From Avimonas intestinalis (GTDB lineage: Bacteria > Bacillota > Clostridia > Oscillospirales > Acutalibacteraceae): a stretch of 56,020 nt of DNA. Location: contig CAJFID010000019.1 in assembly GCA_904380375.1 (NCBI GenBank), forward strand, positions 1-56,020. Direction: 5' to 3'. Shown in pieces: positions 33,658 through 41,094 of this stretch; position 1 is the first letter of the stretch, and each line of letters begins with the position of its first letter. A model generated the notes under the pieces. It was not told the origin of the DNA and made no database searches. It saw nothing but the letters and a program-made list of their open reading frames with translations. Position numbers and translations under genes: made by a program.

Positions 33658-34563
33658 TTACGGCTTGCGGATGGGGCGGAGCACCTGGTAGCCCCGGCTG
33701 TTCCACATATGCCGCTGGTAATCCTGGCAGGCGTCTTCGTTCCACTCGTAGCCCATGGAGCGCGGGTCGAAGCTCCAGGCCAGGTCTTCCACCCGTTTCA
33801 TGACCTCGCCGTTGTCGGCGTAGTCGTATTTCGGATGGCCGAAAACGAGGTAATAGCTGCCCGGGATCTCCCGGGACGCAAACCCCGCAGGGACCGGGCC
33901 GTCGTAATCGGGGGACACGCCCGCGCCGTAGAAATAGCCCCTCTTTCCGTCCTTCCCGTCCGGATAGAACCAGCCGGCATGGTGCGCCCATACCACCGGG
34001 TCCTGGAAGGGCACCATACTTTCGATGATCCCTTCCACTTCGCCGAAATCGGGCCGGCTTTCAAAATCCCAATAGCCCTGGGCGGCCGGATCGTACAGGC
34101 CGATAAAGGTGTGCGCGGGGATATACTCCACCCATACTTCCGGTTTGGTCAAGGCATACTCGCTCATTTCCACAACACCTTTCCGAATAAAATAGGAAGG
34201 CTCCAGCACGACCTTGCGCAGCGTCAGCGGGATGGGGACCGGGTGGCTTCGGTATGCCGCCGGTGTACATCCGTAGGCATACTGGAACGCCCTCGTCAGG
34301 GCGCTCTGGGACGAATACCCGTATTCCAGCGCGATATCAACGATCGGCCGCTGGGTATCCCGCACCGCGATGGTCGCGCCGTACAGGCGCCTCCCCGCCA
34401 GGTACTGCCGCAGGGTGACGCCCGCCGTCTGACGGAACAGCCGCGAGCAGTAAAACCGGGAATAGTGCAGATGCCTGGCCATCGCGTCGAGCGTGGGGGA
34501 ATCCTGGAGATGCCTCTCAATCCAGTCGATCATGGCCTGTACCTCGCGGTTCCATTCGCGCAT
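33658..34563 (-). CDS. AraC family regulator with C-terminal effector domain
   Basis: 301 residues with the DNA-binding AraC domain first (residues ~8-105: IDWIERHLQDSPTLDAMARHLHYSRFYCSRLFRQ and the second helix pair IVDIALEYGYSSQSALTRAFQYAYGCTP), followed by a ~190-residue domain resembling the GyrI-like/AraC effector-binding fold (VEYIPAHTFIGLYD, GYFYGAGV, IPGSYYLVFGHPKY). This is the Rob/SoxS-like order, different from sugar-sensing AraC proteins with an N-terminal cupin. The start at 34563 follows GGAAGGAGG. The ligand is unknown. It sits between a glycan operon and sugar-phosphate genes but has terminators on both sides. Confidence 0.85.
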   Translation of the reverse strand: MREWNREVQAMIDWIERHLQDSPTLDAMARHLHYSRFYCSRLFRQTAGVTLRQYLAGRRLYGATIAVRDTQRPIVDIALEYGYSSQSALTRAFQYAYGCTPAAYRSHPVPIPLTLRKVVLEPSYFIRKGVVEMSEYALTKPEVWVEYIPAHTFIGLYDPAAQGYWDFESRPDFGEVEGIIESMVPFQDPVVWAHHAGWFYPDGKDGKRGYFYGAGVSPDYDGPVPAGFASREIPGSYYLVFGHPKYDYADNGEVMKRVEDLAWSFDPRSMGYEWNEDACQDYQRHMWNSRGYQVLRPIRKP

Positions 34564-34683
34564 ATACCGTGCCGCCTCCTTCCAATCCGGAGTATACCAA
34601 ACCCGGCGGGGGATTTCTTTCCCCGAGTTGCGGAGAATCGCCCCCGTTTTGCGCGCCCTTTGCTGGCGTTCCGGCCGCGGCAG

Positions 34684-34720
34684 GAAAAATCCGGGGGACG
34701 GCCGTTGTCTCCCCCGGATT
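34684..34720 (-). terminator. Terminator of the AraC-GH2-lectin operon
   Basis: AATCCGGGGGA (34688-34698) pairs with TCCCCCGGATT (34710-34720). On the minus strand the stem runs into five T. It lies 20 bases past the stop of the gene at 34740. Confidence 0.82.
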
Positions 34721-34739
34721 CTGCCCATATGGGTGCGGC

Positions 34740-35375
34740 TTAGTCGAACGCCGGCGTATAGCTCTGGATAAACGGCCGGCTCACGATCTGGCGGACGCGG
34801 AAGTTGCGCACCGCGATCTGGCTGGCGTAGGTCCCCAGGCCCACCTTGCCGTATTCGGTAATGGGATGGGGGTCCTGCATCTCAATGACCAGCTGGCCGT
34901 CCACAAAGATAAAGCAGTGGCCGCCGATGCTCCCGGCCTGGATGAAGTACAGCCGCCCCGCCTCAAAGGGAAACAGGGGGGTGACGGCGCGGGGGAGGCA
35001 TTCGGGATAATGCTCAATCCCGGCCTTGTTGTCCCACCAGCCGGCCAGCCCGGCGATGTAGCTCACGCCGGCGTCGTCCGCCTCATCGTTCCAGCCGGCG
35101 GCGTGCCAGGTGAAATTCAGGTCGTTGTCGCAGGGGGGGATGGTGCGCCCCTCCAGCTCGAGCAGCACGTCCCCGGGATAATGGCGCTTGGAATAGAGGA
35201 TCCCGCCGGAATTCCCGGTGTGCTTGCCGTAGATCCATCCGTCCTCGACGCGCCACACGCCGTTTTTATACTCCCAGTCGCGCGCCAGCTCCTCGTTGGA
35301 GCGGGGGCCTTCCGCCAGGATGGGGCATTCGGCCAGGTCGATTTCCTTTTCCATAATTCGTAAAATCTGCTGCAT
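34740..35375 (-). CDS. Concanavalin-A-like fold protein (DUF1961-like)
   Basis: 211 residues, no signal peptide. A beta-rich sequence ending in the pattern YFIQAGSIGGHCFIFVDGQLVIEM then GKVGLGTYASQIAVRNFRVRQI, which is the carbohydrate-binding jelly-roll layout seen in LamG and DUF1961-type proteins; these often lie beside glycoside hydrolases and lyases. N(F/L)TWHAAGWND and WWDNKAGIEHYP are probable sugar-facing aromatic loops. The start at 35375 follows AAAGGATG. Third gene of the operon with the upstream AraC and GH2 genes. It could be a lyase, a hydrolase or a binding protein; no catalytic pair can be named. Confidence 0.55.
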   Translation of the reverse strand: MQQILRIMEKEIDLAECPILAEGPRSNEELARDWEYKNGVWRVEDGWIYGKHTGNSGGILYSKRHYPGDVLLELEGRTIPPCDNDLNFTWHAAGWNDEADDAGVSYIAGLAGWWDNKAGIEHYPECLPRAVTPLFPFEAGRLYFIQAGSIGGHCFIFVDGQLVIEMQDPHPITEYGKVGLGTYASQIAVRNFRVRQIVSRPFIQSYTPAFD

Positions 35376-35452
35376 TTGCTTTCATCCTTTCGGTTTCCTT
35401 GCTTTGGGGCTTCGCTGTTTCCCTTGTTCCTTGTGTGCTGCCCGGCGGCGCG

Positions 35453-37885
35453 TTACAGCGCGAAATAGGGGGCCGTCCCTGCTTCCGGAGCGGCGGGCGG
35501 GGCGCCGGCCCCCGAGCGGACGTCCAGGAGGACCTCCTGTATTTCGTTCCCGCTGTTGATCCGCACGCGGGCCGGGCCCGCTTTTCCGCAGGTCCGCACC
35601 CAGAAGGCGATGCACCCGCCGATCAGCGCGACCGTATCCGGGCCGATCACCTGCACAGGCCCTTCGGTTTCTATGCGCAGGCCGGCGGCGCAGAAGGGGC
35701 AGAGCCCTCCCAGCGTATCAAGCGCGCGGACCACGATGCGGGTGGCGTCGTAGGAATCCCCGTCGGCCCGCAGGACCGTGTCGTCGGCCTGCGCCTCCAG
35801 CCGGGCGAAGGACTTGCCTTCGCCGACCTCCCGCACCAGGACGGCTTGGCCGCCCACATACCCTTCCAGGCGGAGGGTGTTTTCGGCCTTCCCCCAGCCG
35901 CCGGCGGTTTCAAACAGCAGGTTGATCAGGGCCCCGCGCTCCAGCCCGGCCCGCTCGGCCAGGTCCTCAAGGTAGGGATAGTCCTCCGGCAATAGGTCGG
36001 GTAGGACGCCCTGCTCGGCCCGCTCGGCGATGAAGCGGGTGAATTCCTCCTGCAGTGCTGGGGGCAGGGGGAGCGGGAGCTTCTGCGGCGTCAGGTGGTT
36101 GACAAGGACCGGTGGGTGGGGCAGGTGGGGGAACTTCGCCCGGTGGGGGGCAAAATCCCCCACCAGCTCCCCGTTGCGGTATACCCGCACAAAATCGCAG
36201 TTGGTGGCGACCCAGATGGGGAGGATCCCGCCGCCGTCCCGCTCGCCCCGGGAAATCAGCGAGAGGGGCTCCAGCACGGGGCCCTGCTCCGGCGGGCGCT
36301 GGGACATGCAGGCCAAGCCCGCGTATTTGGGAAGGCGGAACATGTCCGACACCCCGTGGTAGCAGATCTTGTCCCCCGACCCGAAGCTGCTGTGGGTGTT
36401 GTAGTCGAAGGCGCACCAGCTGATCTCGCCGGTAACGTCCTCCCGCCCGAGCGCCTCGTTCATCACCCGCAGGTGCCGCAGCGCGTGCTCGACCTGCCGG
36501 CTTTCGTGGTCAAACCGCTTGGTGGGGAACATATGCCCGTTGCTTTCGGTGATCAGCAGGGGCACCGGCTGCTCCAGCCCCGTGATCTCCCCGCGGGAGC
36601 GGAACACCGTCTGGCCGCCGTCGTGGATAAATTCATTGAAGGTGTACACGTCCTCAAGCAGCTCGCCCTTGACAAAGCACCGCACGCCGCCGGTCTGCCG
36701 GGTATCGTCCAGCTCGTGCGCGGCCTGGTTGGTCCGCCGGTAGAAATCGGTGCAGTCGGGGGATTCGTTGATCCGCACCCCCCAGAGGATGATGCAGGGG
36801 TGGTTGTAGTCCCGGCGGATCATTTCCCGCACATTCTCCACGGCCGCGTCCTGCCAGGCCGCGTCCCCGATGTGCTGCCAGCCGGGGATCTCCTCAAACG
36901 CCAGCAGGCCGATTTCGTCGCACCGGTCGAGGAAATGGCGGCTCTGGGGATAGTGGCTGGTGCGCACCAGGTTGATCCCCAGCCCCTTGAGGATGTCCGC
37001 GTCCCGTCGTTGCACCCGCGCCGGCATCGCGCCGCCGACGTAGGGGTAGCTTTGGTGCCGGTTGAGCCCGATCAGCTTGCGCCGCTGGCCGTTGAGGTAG
37101 AAGCCGTCCGGCCGGAACTCGCAAAAGCGCATCCCGAAGCGGGTTTGGATCCGGTCGACCGTCTCGCCCCCCCGGCGCAGCTCCGCCTGCGCGCAGTAAA
37201 GGGCGGGGTCCTCGGGCGACCAGTGGCGGAGCGCCTGCGCCTCCGGGAAGGCCGCGCACAGCCTGTCCTGCCCGGCGCGGGCCTCCAGGACGGCCTGCCG
37301 GCGGACACCGTGGCCGTCGATGGCGATATGCAGCTCCGCATCCTGCGCCAGGGGGCCGCCGAAAAGCACTTCGACCTCAACGCTTTCCCCCTCCGCGTTC
37401 CGGCGGGGGGAAACCCGCAGCGCGCGCACAAAGTCGGGCTCCGTCACCAAAAGGGAGACCTCGCGGTAGAGGCCGCCGTAGGTGAGGTAGTCCACCTCGC
37501 CGCCGCAGGGCGGGAAGTCGGGCCGTTCGGTGGAGTCGAGCCGCACCGTTAGGCGGTTTTCCTGCCCGTAGGCGAGCAGGCCGGTCAGCTCCACGCAGAA
37601 GGGGGTGTACCCGCCCTTGTGGGAGCCGGCGGGACGGCCGTTGCAGGATACCTCTGCATAGGCCATCGCCCCTTCAAAATACAGGAAAACCCGCCGCCCC
37701 GCCCATTCCTTGGGGACAGGCAGCGCCTTTTCGTAGAGGGATACGAATTGGTAGTCGGCCTCCCGCAGGTAATTGTAGGGCAGGACGACGTTGGCGTGGG
37801 GCAGGTCGACCCGCTCGCCCGCCGAGGGCTCGTCCGACTCGCGCCGGAAAAGCCAGCCGTTGTTGAGAGGGAGGATTTCGCGCAC
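35453..37885 (-). CDS. Glycoside hydrolase family 2 (beta-galactosidase-like)
   Basis: 810 residues. Order: sugar-binding jelly roll (about 1-160), Ig-like domain (about 165-260), TIM barrel (about 265-560) and C-terminal beta domains. The acid/base is Glu374 in NHPCIILWGVRINESPD and the nucleophile Glu447 in LLITESNGHM. The W-G-V-R-I-N-E variant is longer by one residue than the common W-S-L-G-N-E and marks a particular GH2 subgroup, so activity could also be beta-glucuronidase- or mannosidase-like. No signal peptide, so cytosolic. A GTG at 37885 is eight bases after AAAGGAG; the GTG at 37894 overlaps that site and was rejected. It follows the AraC gene by 48 bases in one operon. Confidence 0.85.
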   Translation of the reverse strand: MREILPLNNGWLFRRESDEPSAGERVDLPHANVVLPYNYLREADYQFVSLYEKALPVPKEWAGRRVFLYFEGAMAYAEVSCNGRPAGSHKGGYTPFCVELTGLLAYGQENRLTVRLDSTERPDFPPCGGEVDYLTYGGLYREVSLLVTEPDFVRALRVSPRRNAEGESVEVEVLFGGPLAQDAELHIAIDGHGVRRQAVLEARAGQDRLCAAFPEAQALRHWSPEDPALYCAQAELRRGGETVDRIQTRFGMRFCEFRPDGFYLNGQRRKLIGLNRHQSYPYVGGAMPARVQRRDADILKGLGINLVRTSHYPQSRHFLDRCDEIGLLAFEEIPGWQHIGDAAWQDAAVENVREMIRRDYNHPCIILWGVRINESPDCTDFYRRTNQAAHELDDTRQTGGVRCFVKGELLEDVYTFNEFIHDGGQTVFRSRGEITGLEQPVPLLITESNGHMFPTKRFDHESRQVEHALRHLRVMNEALGREDVTGEISWCAFDYNTHSSFGSGDKICYHGVSDMFRLPKYAGLACMSQRPPEQGPVLEPLSLISRGERDGGGILPIWVATNCDFVRVYRNGELVGDFAPHRAKFPHLPHPPVLVNHLTPQKLPLPLPPALQEEFTRFIAERAEQGVLPDLLPEDYPYLEDLAERAGLERGALINLLFETAGGWGKAENTLRLEGYVGGQAVLVREVGEGKSFARLEAQADDTVLRADGDSYDATRIVVRALDTLGGLCPFCAAGLRIETEGPVQVIGPDTVALIGGCIAFWVRTCGKAGPARVRINSGNEIQEVLLDVRSGAGAPPAAPEAGTAPYFAL

Positions 37886-37933
37886 AGCAGCCACTCCTTT
37901 TTGTTATGGTATATGGTATCTTCCTATCCCCCG

Positions 37934-38836
37934 TTAAGGGCCGGGGGGTGCAGGCTCCTTGGGATCGGGGAGGCGCTGCCGCCGCCCGGTGTCGCCGGTG
38001 GGGTCCTCAAGCAGGCTTCGCCGCCCCTGCGGGCGGACCGCGTTGCGGTACTGCCGGGGGGAGATGCCGTGCTGGCGTTTGAAAAGGTTGGAAAAATAAT
38101 GGGGGTCCTCAAACTGCAGCTTGCGGGCGATCTCGTAGCAGGGCAGCTGTGTGGTGCGCAGCAGGTTTTCCGCCGCCTGCATCTTCTGGCGCAGAAGGTA
38201 GGCGTAAGGGGTCTGACCATAGGCCTTGCGGAACAGCTTGATGGCGTAATCGGGCGAGCGGAAAATTGAGGCCGCCAGCTCGTCAATGGTCACCCGGCCG
38301 AAAACCCGGTCATCGAGGTAATCCCGCAGCTGCTGCGCTTCATCCGGAAGGGAGGACGCCTCGCTTTGCAGGGTGTACAGCGCCGAGACGATTTCATGGA
38401 ATTTGAGCGCGCACCGCTGGAAGATTTTTTCCTGCGGCTCCTTCAGGCAGCTTAAGGTGTAAAAGTCGCGGAAGATCTGCTCGTTCCAAAAGCCGCGCAC
38501 CAGCACCGTGTCCTGCAGGCCATAGGCACGCAGGAGGTCCTCCGCCAGGTTGCCCTTGAGGTTGCAGAAGATTTTGATCCAGGGATCGTCCGCGTCGGAG
38601 GAATAGGCGTGGCGGCTCCCCTGATGGAGGATGTAGACGTCCCCCTCCTCCGGCGTGAACCGCTCCCCGTCGCACTGGACGGTGCCCCGCCCGCGGACAA
38701 TGTATTCGACCACAGTGACGTCCGATTCGTCCCGCTCGCAGTAATAGCTGCCGTCGCAGTAGGAGATCCCCGTCAGCTCCACAAAAAACGGGGAAGAGGG
38801 GACCTCCGCATAAAAGAAGCGCAGTTCCTCCTTCAA
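37934..38836 (-). CDS. AraC family regulator with N-terminal cupin
   Basis: 300 residues. Residues ~30-110 are a sugar-binding cupin (VEYIVRGRGTVQCDGERFTPEEGDVYIL), and residues ~190-270 are the AraC double helix-turn-helix (VTIDELAASIFRSPDYAIKLFRKAYGQTP and EIARKLQFEDPHYFSNLFKRQHGISPRQYR). It probably controls the GH2 operon it heads. The start is uncertain: no ATG is available, and a TTG at 38836 lies 11 bases after AAGGTG while a stronger AAGGAGG sits inside the reading frame. The C terminus is a Pro/Arg-rich tail that may be disordered. Confidence 0.82.
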   Translation of the reverse strand: MKEELRFFYAEVPSSPFFVELTGISYCDGSYYCERDESDVTVVEYIVRGRGTVQCDGERFTPEEGDVYILHQGSRHAYSSDADDPWIKIFCNLKGNLAEDLLRAYGLQDTVLVRGFWNEQIFRDFYTLSCLKEPQEKIFQRCALKFHEIVSALYTLQSEASSLPDEAQQLRDYLDDRVFGRVTIDELAASIFRSPDYAIKLFRKAYGQTPYAYLLRQKMQAAENLLRTTQLPCYEIARKLQFEDPHYFSNLFKRQHGISPRQYRNAVRPQGRRSLLEDPTGDTGRRQRLPDPKEPAPPGP

Positions 38837-38888
38837 ATTATATCACACACCTTTTTCGGTTATATTCTATTTATTTGCCTATAAAATA

Positions 38889-38917
38889 ATGATATACTCC
38901 AACTTGAAAAAAGTCAA
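38889..38917 (-). promoter_or_regulatory. Promoter of the AraC-GH2 operon
   Basis: Read on the minus strand: -35 TTGACT (38912-38917), 17-bp spacer, -10 TATCAT (38889-38894), 53 bases from the start codon. A second TATAAT sits right before the TTG start. The region is AT-rich against its surroundings and is shared with the divergent DUF4965 gene, whose own promoter is not clear. Confidence 0.65.
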
Positions 38918-39010
38918 TAGAAGACGGCGGCTTTGCCCGTCTTTTCTGTCGGAAACGCCCTACCGCGGCGGGAAACCCCGCGGCGTATCACTGGAAACGG
39001 AGGAATTGCC

Positions 39011-40918
39011 ATGAAACTCAGAGCCCCGGCTGTCCCCTTGATTACGGTTGACCCCTATTTCAGCGTCTGGTCGTGCCGCGACCAGCTCAACGACGCCGCC
39101 ACCTGCCACTGGACAGGGCACACCAACACCCTCAACGGGTATTTGACGGCGGACGGCACGGTATACCGCTTTATGGGCGGGCCGGAGGCCGGCGGCATCC
39201 CGATGCGGCAGGTCTCCCTGGACATCACGGCCATGGCCACGGTATATGTTTTTGAGGCGGACGGCGTGCGGCTGACGGCCCGCTTCTTCACGCCGGTTTT
39301 CGCCGACGACCTGGAGCTGCTCAGCCGGCCGGTGTCCTACCTTGAGTTGACGGCGGAATCGACCGACGGCAAGGCCCGCCGCCTCGAAGCCGAGGTCCGC
39401 GCCTCCGAGGAACTCTGCCTGGACACCGCGCGGCAGGAGCCGGTGGAGATTACGGCTGGCCGGCTGGAGGACGGGATCGCCTTTGCCCGCATGGGCGGCA
39501 CCTCCCAGCCTGTGCTGGTGAATTATGGGGACGACACCCGCATTGACTGGGGGTATTTCTACCTGTGCGTGCAGGGCGGGGAAACCGGCTCGGTCAAGGT
39601 GCTCGGCGAAAGCTACGTCACGGCCAAGGCGCCGCTGAAGGGCGGCAGCGCGCTGTTTGCCTTCGCCTACGACGATGTGGAGAGCATCCTGTACTTTGAC
39701 AAACGGCTCAAGGCGTACTGGAAGCGGAACGGCAAGACCATGGAACAGGCGATTGAGGAAGCGTACGGCGATTACCCGGCCCTGAAGGAGCGGGAGGAGC
39801 GCTTTTCGCAGGATCTGCAGCGGGAGGCGGCCGCCGCGGGCGGGGAGAAATACGCCGAGCTGCTGGCCCTGGCCTACCGGCAGGTCATGGCCGGGCACAA
39901 GCTGGTTGAGGACGAGAAGGACGGGCTGCTCTATATTTCCAAGGAGTGCCTGTCCAACGGCTGCGCGGCCACGGTCGATGTGAGCTATCCGTCGATGCCG
40001 ATGTACCTATACTACAATCCCGAGCTGGTCAACGCCATGATGCGCCCGGTCCTCCGCTTTGCCCGGAGCAAGGATTGGCTCTATGGGTTTGCCCCGCACG
40101 ACGTGGGCTGCTACCCCCACGTCACTGGGCAGGTGTATTCCAACGGCAGCGACCCTGACCATCAGATGCCGATTGAGGAATGCGGCAACATGCTGGTCAT
40201 GGCTGCGGCGGCGGCCGTGGCCAAAAAGGACACCTCCCTCTTTGAGCAGAACCGCGACCTGTTTGAGCAGTGGGCGGAATATCTGGTCCGTTACGGGGAG
40301 GACCCGGACGACCAGATCTGCACCGACGACTTCTTCAAGCATCTGCCCCACAACTGCAACCTGGCGGTCAAGGCGATCATGGGCATCGCTTCAATGGCCA
40401 TCCTGCTTTCGATGAGCGGGCGGGAAGAGGAAGCCGCCCCTTATTGGAAGGAGGCCCGCCGGATGGCGCGCTCCTGGATGGAGCGTGCCTCGGAGGGGGA
40501 TGGCAGCACCCGCTTGGCCTTTGACCAGCCGGGCACCTACTCCCTGAAATACAACATCGTGTGGGATAAGCTGTTCGGCACTGGCCTGTTCACGGTCGAC
40601 GAGCTGCGGCGGGAATTCGCCTCCTACTGGCAGTACATGAACCCCTACGGTCTGCCGCTCGACGGCCGGGGCAGCACCTCCAAAACCGACTGGCTGGCCT
40701 GGACGGGGACGCTGGCGGACACCCCGGAGGAATTCGCGCGGTTCATGGAGCCGGTCTGGCGGTATTTCCACGAGTCGGAAAACCGCGTGCCGATGGGGGA
40801 CTGGTACAGCACCAAAACCGCCAAGCACTTCTACAACCAGCACCGCACCGTCCAGGGCGGCTTGTTCATCAAGCTGCTTGAGCGCGCCGGTTACTGCCGG
40901 TACGACGGGAAGAAATAG
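39011..40918 (+). CDS. Glutaminase-A-like protein (DUF4965/DUF1793 family)
   Basis: 635 residues with the layout of fungal/bacterial GtaA-like proteins: an N-terminal beta domain (LRAPAVPLITVDPYFSVWSCRDQLNDAATCHWTG) and an alpha/alpha barrel-like C-terminal half (DVSYPSMPMYLYYNPELVNAMMRPVLRFA, FAPHDVGCYPHVTGQ, GRGSTSKTDWLAWTGTLAD). Members occur in gut-bacterial glycan loci, and several are suspected glycosidases rather than glutaminases, since the barrel resembles glycoside hydrolases. No signal peptide, so cytosolic. The ATG at 39011 follows GGAGG by seven bases. It heads a plus-strand set with a GH20-like and a deacetylase-like gene and diverges from the AraC-GH2 operon. Reaction unknown. 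Confidence 0.82.
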   Translation: MKLRAPAVPLITVDPYFSVWSCRDQLNDAATCHWTGHTNTLNGYLTADGTVYRFMGGPEAGGIPMRQVSLDITAMATVYVFEADGVRLTARFFTPVFADDLELLSRPVSYLELTAESTDGKARRLEAEVRASEELCLDTARQEPVEITAGRLEDGIAFARMGGTSQPVLVNYGDDTRIDWGYFYLCVQGGETGSVKVLGESYVTAKAPLKGGSALFAFAYDDVESILYFDKRLKAYWKRNGKTMEQAIEEAYGDYPALKEREERFSQDLQREAAAAGGEKYAELLALAYRQVMAGHKLVEDEKDGLLYISKECLSNGCAATVDVSYPSMPMYLYYNPELVNAMMRPVLRFARSKDWLYGFAPHDVGCYPHVTGQVYSNGSDPDHQMPIEECGNMLVMAAAAAVAKKDTSLFEQNRDLFEQWAEYLVRYGEDPDDQICTDDFFKHLPHNCNLAVKAIMGIASMAILLSMSGREEEAAPYWKEARRMARSWMERASEGDGSTRLAFDQPGTYSLKYNIVWDKLFGTGLFTVDELRREFASYWQYMNPYGLPLDGRGSTSKTDWLAWTGTLADTPEEFARFMEPVWRYFHESENRVPMGDWYSTKTAKHFYNQHRTVQGGLFIKLLERAGYCRYDGKK

Positions 40919-40977
40919 GAGAGCCCATAAAAACGGGGATATAAAGGAAATAGGAAAAACGAGGCCCTGCTTCCCAC

Positions 40978-41037
40978 GGGCCGGGAGGCCACGCCATACG
41001 GCGGCCTCCCGGGCCCCGAAACGGCGCGGGCCCGTTT
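40978..41037 (+). repeat. Double hairpin between DUF4965 and GH20 genes
   Basis: GGGCCGGGAGGCC (40978-40990) pairs with GGCCTCCCGGGCCC (41003-41016, one-base bulge), and a second small stem AAACGG/CCGTTT (41019-41037) is followed by a short T run. It may be a partial terminator or a processing/stability element that lowers downstream expression. Confidence 0.5.
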
Positions 41038-41094
41038 TCGCGCAGGATCCTGTCCTGCCGCGCATAGTTCGGGAAAAAGAAAAGGAGGATTTTT

